Below, in pieces: positions 36,265 through 46,715 of a stretch of DNA of 64,000 nt; within the stretch, counting starts at the first letter, position 1, and each line of letters begins with the position of its first letter. The position numbers were made by a program, and so were the translations under genes. The stretch spans positions 36,707,250 to 36,771,249 of the forward strand of contig OX439051.1 in assembly GCA_949317995.1 (NCBI GenBank), written 5' to 3'. This DNA comes from Acholoe squamosa (taxonomy: Eukaryota > Annelida > Polychaeta > Phyllodocida > Polynoidae). The notes below the pieces were generated by a model. It was not told where the DNA came from. It did no database searches and worked only from the letters and a program-made list of their open reading frames with translations.

Positions 36265-37674
36265 ACCCTAATCAATGAATTGGAATGGACTGAGGTAGGG
36301 GGAATTCCAAAACTGTTCTTCAATTTCTCTCAAACATAAATTACCCAGGTCAGCATTATGTCAGCACATGAAAAACTAATTAGTATTGATGAACTGAAGT
36401 AATCATATTGATGACCTGAATTAATCACATGATATGAAAGGGATGTTTTCAGTCTGCATCAAATTGAGGACCCTAAAGTGATCTGTACTGATATGTTTAT
36501 GTAGCCATAGGTATTCAGTGTGCATAAAGATCAGGGTATGAACCGAATTGTCAGTGAAATGCTCAAAGAGTTTTTCCAGTTTTGATTGGATATGTGCCCT
36601 CTCCAATTACCATCACACCACTTCAACTGATTGGTTTTGTTAACTTAACACACTCTTAAAACATGGAAACAGCAACGTTGAAACCCTTCAGGGCATAAAT
36701 CATTGAATTCAAGTAATTCAAATATTATGATGGTCTACCATATCCACATGCAACAGCCTAGGGCAAAAATGAATAAGAGAAATCAGTCATCACTAAAACA
36801 AAATTAACTTTGACCTTTCTTTTTCAAACACAAAACACAAACTGGGAGAATATGGAAAATGGTGCCCCCTGCAACAAAGTCCCTTTTCAGAGAACCTGTC
36901 ACAAATGTTGATGCAAGGTTTCATGCAATTGACTAGTTAGCTTAAAGGCATAAGAACAATTTAAAAGTTAGAGGCCTTATTTCTGAATGCCACTGTTAAG
37001 CAGATTGCCCTGTTGACTGTTTGAATTGAGGTCTCACAGACCAAATTGTCATGTAGATAGAGGCTTTTATCCTTCTAAAACCACTTAGAACCCCATAGCA
37101 CTTTACCACATTCTGCTTCTGCATATAAGCCTGTTCTCTCCTTTCCTGCCCTATTTTAAAAGTAGACAAATGTGGGAGCAGTAACCTCCATTAGTGGCTG
37201 TTTGGGGACAGCTAGTGGGAGCTGGGTACTGCAGTAGGATTTCTGGAATAAAGTGTGTGCACACCCAGATCCAGAGCTCAGGGATCCAATGTTTAGTGTG
37301 GTTTTGCCTGGTGAGATACACCTTAGTCAGACCCGCTACTCATGAACCTTTGTATTAATTTCATGAATATTATCTGAGTCAGAAATGTTTAAAACTCATA
37401 AATTTAAAAAGAAAAACCCTAAAACGATGATCATTTACATGTTTAAGGATCATTTAGAGTGCTGATACTGCACATAAGATACAGAGAGGGGTTATCTCAC
37501 AGGGGATGAGAGATACTGAGCTCCAAGGTTAAACCTATGGGGCTTTCGTATTCCACTGTTTCCAAATAGAAAATAACCCAATATCTTAGATGTATATTAC
37601 CTCTGACAGAAAGTCTCTACTCAGGCCCCTCGTACATCACATGGCCGATACCTTAAAACAGCTTTCAGCACTGA

Positions 37675-37911
37675 CACTGCATGAACCTTTCAATTTACGC
37701 AGTGTAACCTGCATTTAAAGTTGCATAATGGTTGTAGTTTTTCAGCTTTAACGAGCTCAAAACAATTATATGCAGCTTCCTGCTTTAAGTCAATTAAAGT
37801 TGATAAAAGCTGAAGAATTACGGCCATTATGCAACTTTAAGCAGCTTTATATGCAGATTTAAGCACCTTTAAGCAACTTTACACTGCTTAAATTTAAAGG
37901 TTCATGCAGTG
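37675..37911. mobile_element. 237-bp CACTG...CAGTG MITE with 3-bp TGA target duplication
   Basis: It begins CACTGCATGAACCTTT and ends AAAGGTTCATGCAGTG, followed by internal complementary 'ttaaagttgcataatgg' and 'ccattatgcaactttaa', so nearly the whole element folds back. TGA precedes it (37672-37674) and follows it (37912-37914). Copy A at about 23371 reads 'cagcactgatttcctc' with a single TGA and no insert, a clean empty site. CACTR ends with 3-bp target duplications are the signature of CACTA/EnSpm-type transposons, so this is probably a non-autonomous member. Confidence 0.85.
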
Positions 37912-38610
37912 TGATTTCTTCTCTGCTCCACGGCATCTGCCCTTTGTAACTGATATCCTCTCACTGGATTCCCCCATGGAGCTGCCCTTTGGTGCCCATT
38001 ATCCTGACACCAGGATGCTGCTGCTGATATGATAGGTTGGAATGTATTGTGGTCATTTTGTAGAAGATGGCGTGAATTCAATAACCATTGTGATCATTGT
38101 CAAGTGATGGATTTTAATAAAATAGACTGGAAACTCACCAATAAATCTATATAACATCTTTATTTCAATAATAAGTACATCGTTGACAGAAGTCTGCTGT
38201 TTAGCAGAGTATATCAGTATATAGCTATCTAATAAGAATTGAATGTATATAATGAGAAACAAGCTTACTACACTGAGTTCCACAATGACCTTACCTTTCA
38301 AGATATAAAGAATCCATCACAGATCAATACATATATAAGGCTACATGGTCTCCCAGGCCTACACTATAGTGGTGTGTGTACAGACTAGCTCCAACCTGAG
38401 GGAGACGCAGGGCTGTCTGTTGTCTTTACTATGTAAACTCCTCCACTATTTGATGCACAGCAATGTGATGACCAACCTAGAGCGCACTGGTCAATCTGTT
38501 AGCATTGGTACGGATCAGTGGTGGACCCCTGGTAGAGCTTCATTCATTCATAGAATGAGACCTCAAACACTCAGGCACTATATTTCGTTTAAACATGTAA
38601 CCCCTAGATA

Positions 38611-40225
38611 ATAGGGGCAGATCCACTGAGCGATATTTGGGCCTGTTTTAGGTATTTTTTATTTAGGTGTTTTTTTATTTTTTACCTTTGGGGAGCTACA
38701 GTAAAAATGTAGACCACTATTTTTCATTATTCTTGTCACATTTGATAGAAAACATCTTGAGCTTTAAGCAAATGGCAAATTTATGTATATCGGCCTATAA
38801 TTTGGCGAGTTATGGAGGCTCAAAGTTGGAAAATACACAAAAATGCGCCTCTTTGTCCAATTTTCAATCATTCCCACCTATAAATTGGTAAGCTAGGCAG
38901 CACTAGAGTGTCATAAACCTATTTAGCCTATGGTGAGGGGTCATAGCTATTTATTAAAAATGCTATTGCCATCACACTACCTCAACTGTCTTTCACACAT
39001 GTATTGAAACATCGAACAGCAAGCAACCTCACATACATAACACTTTCATGATAAAAAAGTATCCTTACTGTTCGTATCAAACCTATGGAGGTTTTGATGG
39101 TAAATAAATGAAAGTGCTGGTTTGCTGCAGATACAAGCTAGATCTCATAAACCAAAATTCAACTCCCAACACTGTTATGTATGTGAGGTACACGTTCATA
39201 TGTTTGAAGGCTATCTAAATAAGTAATTCTTTATTTCTTGTCTAGTCTAGTTTATTATGTACATAAAATGAATGCTTAAATCAGAAATCATGACTCAAGT
39301 CCGCGTAGTAAGGCCACAGTGGGGGTCTTTTGGTATCTGTGTGGAAATCCTCACGTATGTAACAAAAATATGTAGTGGAAAAAGGAAATATTTCCAGTTG
39401 CCTTGGAGGAAATGAGCAACATCTGGGTACCACTGGGAGTCGATCAGAGGATCTCAAATTAGCTACTCGCACAGTCTACTGTGACTTTGCAGCTTCATTT
39501 ACACTGAAATTTCTCAAAAAGGTTAGGAATTTCAATCTGAGGGTCTGTAATTGTCTAAAATTGCCTGCAAATGGTGTATTTTGGGTTATATTTGCCTTTG
39601 CTTGAAAGTTCCAAGCCATACGGGCTGTAGCGGCTGGGTGATGTCCTTTAGTTTGAACAGAAAGATCCAAAATCTTTAAGGCTTGATTTTCCTCACAATG
39701 TAACATTTTTGCTGAGGAATGGAAATGGCTCTCGTGAGCTACTCCTGTTGTATATTTATCCCCAAATCATTGTTATTTGTAGAAATTAGGGCCTACCTTT
39801 ACTGCTAGGGTTAATTAGGTCCTGTCTGGATAATTTGAAATGACCTCTGCCCCAGTCTGTCTGGCGTAAGAAGTGCTGATTATTTTTCAAAATTTTCACT
39901 TCCCACACCCCTAAAGTACATTATTTTCCAAGATTACATGCTCTTACCATTGTTTATTTAATCCTAGACCTACAATCAATCATTTCAGTGCATAAAACCT
40001 CTCTTTTGGTATGTACTTTGCCAGCAGTATTCCTTTCCCCCCCTCCTCGGCATTTTGTTACGTATGTGAGGTGTTTACTATACATGTTGCACCACACACC
40101 TTTAAATTTAATTTTTCAAATAAATTGCTTGATAATCTTACTGATAGCGTCCCTATCTAATATCCTGAATAAAATTGAAGCACTTACCCCATTAATTTCT
40201 GCAAGTTTCCCACAAATTTTAAAAT
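38611..40225 (+). repeat. Interspersed repeat D, copy D1 (uninterrupted)
   Basis: Runs from 'gggcagatccactgagcgat' to about 'attgtttatttaatcctag' and beyond. It matches 43052-43986 joined to 58969-59120, which is the same repeat split by the Harbinger element. Shared landmarks are 'gtaggctatctaaataa', 'ctttaaggcttgattttt', 'agctactcctg' and 'aaattagggcctacctttac'. It also replaces sequence present in copy A (23890-24075). It has no long ORF. The class is unknown. Confidence 0.7.
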
Positions 40226-40524
40226 GTTTCAAGGACCTTCACTGTGCAATGTAAGAGAGATCTAACCTTGACCCTGTGTCAGAATAAGATTCACCCCACA
40301 CCATCTCACACAGGAAATTTGTGCTGTTTGAAGAGATTCCGGTTCCTCCTTGGGCACTCTCTGGGGGCTTCCTGTAGTATCAGGCTACTTCCTTGATGCT
40401 TGGTGAGTTATTATTTCTGTTTTCTTCTACCAGAGGCCAACGCTATGTGAGACCATCTGCTAGAGCTTGAATACATGGCACTCGTTCATGATAGCATCTA
40501 AAGAACTAGCAATCATGAGACAAC

Positions 40525-40602
40525 ATATGTGGATCAACACAGTAAAAGGTACGCCCACAAGGGGGTCTGGGGGCATACCTTTTACTGTGTTGATCCACAT
40601 AT
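40525..40602. mobile_element. 78-nt near-perfect foldback insertion
   Basis: The left arm ATATGTGGATCAACACAGTA plus AAAGGTACGCCC pairs with its right-hand complement over 32 positions with one mismatch, around a G-rich loop. Copy A (about 24364-24410) reads 'gggacaacacatcattgg' and 'acatgtcaaaatat' here, without the hairpin. It is therefore a recent small insertion, MITE-like, of pre-miRNA size. Confidence 0.75.
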
Positions 40603-41352
40603 ATCAAAATGATTAAATACATTTTGATTTTTTTTAAGGAGTAGCTGTTCATCTATGAATGCGGGTCTGAAGGTGGGTCCAAATTGCCCCTGTTCATCAG
40701 TGGCCCAGTCATCAATATTAAATGTTTCATACATCAGCAGTAATGTTATCACCTCTATAACATCTGCTCTAAAATGCAATTTCCAGCCTATTTCCACTAT
40801 TTTTCCCTTCTGTTCCCCTGAAATACCTCCTGCAGGGCATGCCATGCAGACTTTGTGGTGAGCAGGAAGTAGCCTTTATTGGATTTTGTACTGATCATCT
40901 TCATTTCCGTTAACAAGAAGTGAGTCCCAACAGCCCTAATGGAAAATACAGATTGTGATGAAGAGTAATGGTAATTATATTAGAGAAATACCCTACAGTA
41001 AGTGTAGGATGTTTGTACGGCACAGCAGTCGGAGGTGTGATTGAGTCCATGGGATGAAACATGTTGTTGGATCATAAGGTGCGAACAGTGCCCTTTAGTT
41101 TAATGGCATCAAGGTGACCATATAAGCATGCATAATGTTGCCATAACTACCATATAGGGAGAATGGTATTTAAAGAATATGGCTGGTGTGCTGGAACTCT
41201 CCTTGGGGGACAAGATGCTTGCTTGCATATTCTAAAGTACTACTGCTCTATAGAGAGGTCAATGTTACCAGAAAGTGGCTGAATTCTGACAGCTACCTTT
41301 GGAGGGAGGGGACTAGATAGCAGCCTGCATTGTGTGAACCATCACTGCCCTA

Positions 41353-41577
41353 TACTGTAAAAAAATACCTGTTGGATCTACCAGGGATCCTTGTAAAACT
41401 GAACAGTAAACTGCCATAATTGTGTATACTGCAGTAAACAGTGTAGTTTTACAAGACACCCCAGGTGGTAATACGGTGGTACACAAATTTACAAGGAATC
41501 TCTGTGAGAATAATAACTGTTTTCTGGCAACCTTGGCGTGGGATTCCATCATTATTTTGACATTCTTTTTACAGTGT
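41353..41577. mobile_element. Older CACTG-type MITE, copy-B counterpart
   Basis: Begins TACTGTAAAAAAA and ends TTTTTACAGTG. It corresponds to 25600-25815 in copy A and contains an extra ~30-bp segment ('ccaggtggtaatacggtggt') absent from A. Confidence 0.5.
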
Positions 41578-41923
41578 GTTATTTACCGAATCTGGCTAGC
41601 ATCAGAGACTGCTCTAAGGGGTGTAAAAAGAAGGGCCAGACCATTGTTTTCCTTTTTAGAATGGCTTTTATTTTTGGTTTCTGTAGATAGGATATTGTGC
41701 CCTGAGTTGGTCTATTGTGTTCTGGTTTAATCAGCTTTTCAGTTTGTGTGGAAACACTTTGAAAGTAACGACAGACACACATGTCTGCAGAGATAAAGCT
41801 TGCTCTTTGTTTTAGGGAGGGAGGCTTTATAACATTTTAGGTAAAACCACAAAGGGAGTTATTTGCTCATACAATTGTAAAGAATCTAAGGCCCTTTAAA
41901 CTGTACCTTTCAGAACTTGTATA

Positions 41924-42226
41924 CACTGTAAAAACAGTGTTTAGAGATTAAACACCAGTGTTTAGAAGTTAAACACTTGGTTAAACACTTATTTGTCCCA
42001 CTTTTCTCAACGCTTCTTAAGTGTTAAACGCGTTCAATTTTAAATGTGTTTAACTAGGAAGTGTTTAACCAAGTGTTTAAATGCTAAACACTTAAACACT
42101 TCAGTGTTTAGGTTTTTGAGAATAAGTGTTTAAAAGCTAAACACCTAAACACTTCAAGTGTTTAGATGTTTAAATGTTGGTGTTGAGAAAATTTGGTGTG
42201 TATCTTTAAACACCTTTTTTGCAGTG
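41924..42226. mobile_element. 303-bp CACTG-ended foldback element flanked by TA
   Basis: TA|CACTGTAAAAACAGTGTTTA at the left and TTTAAACACCTTTTTTGCAGTG|TA at the right. The interior is rich in GTGTTTA and TAAACAC, so it is a shorter relative of the 900-bp element at 22425-23324. Copy A at 26211-26228 reads 'aacttgcagacatcgctag', an empty site. The flanking TA dinucleotides recur at both members of this subfamily. Confidence 0.75.
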
Positions 42227-42420
42227 TACATCGCTTTTACCAAAATGAGGTACCTAAAATTTAATACTTAATACAGCTGTAGTTATACTAATGCAAGGAC
42301 ATGCAGGTAACAATGAAAACGTGATGTCATATTTGTATGGCTTCACGCCCTTATACCAGTTACCAATACCAGGAGGCAGAGTCACGTTCAGTGTTGTCCA
42401 AAGTTTTGCAGTTTCTGGTG

Positions 42421-43051
42421 GTGCCTTAGTCAGACTGTGTGTGGGGTAAGTAGCAAACTGTGTTCTCACACACAGTGATGTCCCCATATTCCACAATGCC
42501 TATGTGGCGTAGTGCGATGGCGGAACATCACTGCAAGTAAGATAACCCTGAGACAGACTCACACAAGTGCTCCTTTGCATTTATTTCATGGTATTTCAAT
42601 GAAACACAATGATACTTCAAGTCATTTTACCTTATTGAATTGCCGTGTGCACTGTATACAATGCCAATTTCAATCTATGATGTCATCAAAAGGTCACATG
42701 ACCAGGCTGTGTGATACACACCCTACATTTTACACACCTCCTGTTCAATATGGAGATGTAATGATAAACATAATTATGGCTTCCTATTGTTTCAATGGAT
42801 TTATCATGAAATAAAGTAGAGTCTTTAAATAGGCTGGTGAATGAAGCCCTCTGATGAAAATAAGGACTGTGCTGGAAGAGCGGCATGACTGGGGCAACTT
42901 TCAGCATAGGACGTGTGGGTGTCCCGATCATTCTATTTGAGACAGTAGGGAACAGGAGGATAGGAATGACTCTTTGTAGGCTACCATTTGCTGCTGTTGG
43001 TGATGTTCTCATCAGTTATGGGTGTCTTTAGTTTGCAGTGAATCATGAGTA
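42421..43051. other. Unassigned stretch after copy B
   Basis: No gene or repeat recognised. Short ORFs of up to 108 codons overlap on opposite strands without supporting features. Confidence 0.35.
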
Positions 43052-43986
43052 TATGGGCAGATCCACTGAGCAATGTCTGGGCCTATTTTGATACAAATGT
43101 TAGCTTTGGGGAGCTACAGTAAAAAATGTAGACCACTATTATTCATTATTTTAGTCACATCCGATAGAAAACATCTTGAGCTTTAAGTGGAGGGCAGATT
43201 TCTGTATATTGGCCTATGATTTGACGAGTTACGGAGGCTTAAAGTTGGACAATACACCAAAAATACCCTTTTTTGTCAATTTTTCCATCATTCCCACCTA
43301 TATATTGTTAGGCTAGGCAGTATTACAGTGTCATAAACCTATTTTGCCTTTGGTGAGAGGTCATACCTATCTATTAAAAATACTTTGGTCATGTCCCTAC
43401 CTCAACTGTCTTTCACAAATGTGTTATAATATTGAACTGTGAGCATCCTCACATACATAACACTTTTTTTACGCCTTTAACTTCCATGCTAAAAAAAACA
43501 TCCTCACTGTTCTTATTAACTGTGTTGAGCAGGGTCCCTAGGGGGGTTTTGATGGTAAATAAATGAAAGTGCTGGTTTGCTGCAGATCGATACGTGCTGG
43601 GTCTCATAAACCAAAATTCAACTCCTAAAAACGGTATGTATGTGAGGTACACTTTTATATGTCTGTAGGCTATCTAAATAAATAATTCTTTATTTCTAGT
43701 CTATTCTAGTGTAGTATGTATATGAATTAAATTGTATTTTGGGTTATATTTCCCTCTGATTGAAAGTCCCAAGCCACGGACTAGCCAAAACAGCTTGGTA
43801 ATGCCATTTAGTTTGGCCAGAAAGCCCCTTACTCTTTAAGGCTTGATTTTTCTCACATATGTATTGTTTTTGCTGGGGAATGGAAATTGCCCTTCCTGAG
43901 CTACTCCTGCTGTATATAAATTTTATCCCCAAATCATTGTTATTTTGTTGAAATTAGGGCCTACCTTTACTGCTAGGGTTCATCAG
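43052..43986 (+). repeat. Interspersed repeat D, copy D2, left part
   Basis: Paralogue of D1 (38611 onward). It is interrupted at 43986 by the left end of the Harbinger element and resumes at 58969. The three bases before the insertion are CAG. Confidence 0.75.
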
Positions 43987-44230
43987 GAGGTCGTTACAGA
44001 ATCCACGAGAATGCAGTGTTTCTCGTACAGCTGCCGTGCAACCGTTACACAAAAGAAATCTCGTTGTGTTTTGCCTGGTGTGACCTCAGAACGAGGAAAA
44101 AAGCGTAACACAAATAAAGTCTCGTTGTTAAAGTCTCGTTTTGTGTCCTCTTTGAGTCTCTCACGAGATAAAAAAAGGCAGTTACTCTAGATGTTCTGCC
44201 TTTTACTTCTTCAGCATTGTTTTCAATTGG
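43987..44230. promoter_or_regulatory. Left terminal inverted repeat and subterminal CTCGT/ACGAG cluster
   Basis: After the 12-bp TIR, CTCGT or its complement ACGAG occurs about seven times within 190 bases (cacgaga, ctcgtac, ctcgttgtg, aacgagg, ctcgttgtt, ctcgttttg, cacgaga). The same motif clusters at the right end and at 48220-48545. These are plausible binding sites for the element's own SANT proteins or transposase and probably overlap the transposase promoter. Confidence 0.6.
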
Positions 44231-44309
44231 GACCATCGTTTTGATCCTGACAAGTTGGGTACCAGTGTAGACTCTGTTTTCTGAGGTAAATTTGAAGGAA
44301 GAAGACATC

Positions 44310-46467
44310 ATGCCTCCTTTAAGGGATCGCTTGGGCAGGAAAACCCGCAAGTGTAAGCCAAGGGAGTCGCCTTTTTCTTTGTTCAACGATGAGGAATTTG
44401 TGGCAAGGTATCGCCTCAGCAAAGACGTAGTCAGGAAACTAGTAGAAGAATACAAGAAGCACAGTTCTTTCAAGGGCACCAAGAGGGCAGGAGGCATGAC
44501 ACATATTGACAGGGTAAAAATTTTTCTTTTCAATCTAAATGAAACTCTTTTCCTTTTTTTTTCTTTATCAGACATCCTATTCCCCTCCCCTTTCCTCTCT
44601 GTCTTATTCTCTTTTTGAATAAAAAAGTTTCAGCAGCCCACTTATGTCACTCATGTCTCTTAGGTTTCATTTCATGTAAGGGGGTGTGCATGGTGTGTCC
44701 CCCATGTCACATGTCGATTTTAAAAAATGGTCATGTCACATGTGACTTGAATCCCCATGTCACATGTCACCTCTAACAACTTGTCATGTCCCATGTCAAA
44801 TATAAGAAAACACCTATCTCATGTACCTAATTTTTTCCCTCATCTCACTAATGCCCATGTCACATGTAGATATTAAGAACTGACCATGTCACCATGTCAA
44901 ATTAATTGCTAAACACGCATATATTAAAAGTGAAGAGAAGGAGACTGATTCAGGATATATTCTTCTTACTCCTTCCCTCCTCTCCTCTTTATGAGACCCC
45001 CCCCCCCTTCACCCTTGTCTTCTTGCAAGTAACTTTTCATCTTTCTTTTCAGTTTTGCCTGGTCCTCCGTTATTTTGCGACAGGTAGCTTCTATGCGCTC
45101 ACAGGTGATTCCCAGAAGGTGTCAAGAACTGCCGTATGCCGTGCTGTGAAGGATGTAGCCGGTTTCTTTTACAGGAACAGCCATCTCTTCATACAATGGC
45201 CTCACTCTTTCGAGGAGAATCTCCATCTCGCACTGAAGCTGTATCGCCATCCGAAGCCTGGGACGGAGGAAGAGGAGCAGAAGACACCATACGTTTTTGG
45301 ATACGTAGATGGGACTCATGTACCTGTTAAAACCCCTACTGAATACCAGAACGAGAGCATGTATGTGAACAGGAAAGGGTACCATTCTATTAACACCACC
45401 GTAAGTTGTTGTTGTAATAGTAGTTCTTTATACATATAAAACAATATATCTTACTGGCTCAGAAAATTTCTTCTCTTAAGTAAGAGTCTTCATAAGTGTG
45501 CATGAACAAGGTCTCTTACATAGTTTTCTCTTTTCCCAAATTAATTTTTATTCTTTGTTCTATCAGGTGATCTGTGACTACGACAAAAGAATCCTCTTTG
45601 TGGACCCCCGCTGGCCTGGATCGGTGAACGACGCATATTCCCTGAATTCCAGCTCGGTTGGAGACGAATTGGAGGCGGAGGCTTGGGAGGACTTTGTCCT
45701 CTTAGGGGACTCTGGGTGAGTTGTTTTTTTTCTTCTTTTTTTTTATTCGTACTCTGGAGTTACTTAAAAGGATACTTAAGGGCTTCCTATATGAACGTGC
45801 TCCCCCATTTTTTTTTTTCAGAGAGGAAAACAAAAATTTCTTAACACAGTTAGGGCACCTTCTTCTTTTTTTCTCTTCTTCTTATTAACTTTTGGCTCCT
45901 TTCTCAGATACGGTCTGAGGAGAAATCTCTTCACCCCCTTCAAAGATGAGGAGACTCCTAAACAGCGCTCCTTCAATGTGTGGCACAAGAGGAGCAGAGT
46001 ACGAGTAGAGCACTGCATTGGGATACTCAAGCAGTGTTGGAGGTGAGAAAAATTGAATCTTTTTTTGATTGTAAACATCTTTTTATTTATCAAAGGAACT
46101 CAAAAATAACGAGATGGTCCTCCCTTAAAAAAAATAATAAAGCATGTTACAGTAACACAAGTTTGAATATAAAGAGGAAAAATAAGCTTTAACTGAAAAG
46201 TAAAAAACTCTCTTTTGAATATTCAGGATACTGGACTCTTCGGCTGGGTACATACGGCATTCACCTAAGAGGAGTTCATGGATCATAACGGCTTGTGCAT
46301 GTCTCCACAACGTGGCCCTGGACCACGGGATACGGATTGTGAACAGCCCCTCTGATCCTTGGAGGCCCAAGAGAGCCCCCCTTGTCCAGCCTCCACAGAG
46401 GACTCAGCTGGAACAAAGTGACTATGTCAAGAAGTTCAGGAAAGACTATGCTGAGAAGTATTTCTAG
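44310..46467 (+). CDS. HARBI1-like DDE transposase, five exons, apparently intact
   Basis: Exons are 44310-44513, 45053-45400, 45567-45715, 45908-46042 and 46227-46467, all with GT-AG introns. Together they make a 358-residue product, the usual HARBI1/Harbinger length (about 350). Exon 1 has an N-terminal helical region (FARYRLSKDVVRKLVEEYKK-like). Exon 2 gives LRYFATGSFYALTGD, SRTAVCRAV and GYVDGTHVPVKTP. Exon 3 gives DPRWPGSVNDAY and ends LLGDSG. Exon 4 has RVRVEHCIGILKQCWR. The catalytic triad is therefore D in DGTH, D in GDSG and E in VEHCIG, all present. The enzyme should cut and rejoin the element's ends in the nucleus, assisted by a SANT-domain partner. I chose ATG 44310 as the first in-frame ATG. 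No stop or frameshift is seen in the joined exons. Confidence 0.9.
44690..44900. repeat. CATGTCACATGT-rich array in transposase intron 1
   Basis: CATGTCACATGT, CATGTCAC and related strings recur about every 12-40 bases within intron 1. The array resembles the ACATGT array at 13860-13915. Confidence 0.65.
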
Positions 46468-46650
46468 ATGTCCAAAAACTGACCTAGTCCTGGCAGTATT
46501 CTTTTATAGCCATGTAGTTGTTATTCTATGTGCCACCTAAATTACCGGTATTTTCATTACAGAAAGATTTTTGTTTAAAGAAAGAAAAAAAATGATTTTT
46601 GTGTTTTTGTTTAAGATGTAACCACGAAAGTCTATCCACGCACTATCTTT

Positions 46651-46656
46651 AATAAA
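46651..46656 (+). terminator. Poly(A) signal AATAAA of the transposase gene
   Basis: AATAAA lies 184 bases after the transposase stop and only about 60 bases before the stop codon of the convergent SANT gene, so the 3' ends of the two transcripts are likely to overlap. Confidence 0.55.
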
Positions 46657-46715
46657 GGAAATGTAATTATAGGCCTTTATTCTCTTCTTGTTTAGTTTTT
46701 TAAAACAGAATGAGC

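Larger units (their letters stand above)
35103..42420 (+). repeat. Segmental duplication copy B
   Basis: Paralogue of 20493-26430. It is longer because it carries insertions missing from copy A: a segment at about 36000-36300 with an (AT)n tract, a CACTG MITE (37675-37911), a stretch at about 38050-38215, repeat D1 (38611-40225), a small foldback (40525-40602) and a CACTG element (41924-42226). It lacks the 900-bp element of copy A. No gene is recognised. Confidence 0.8.
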
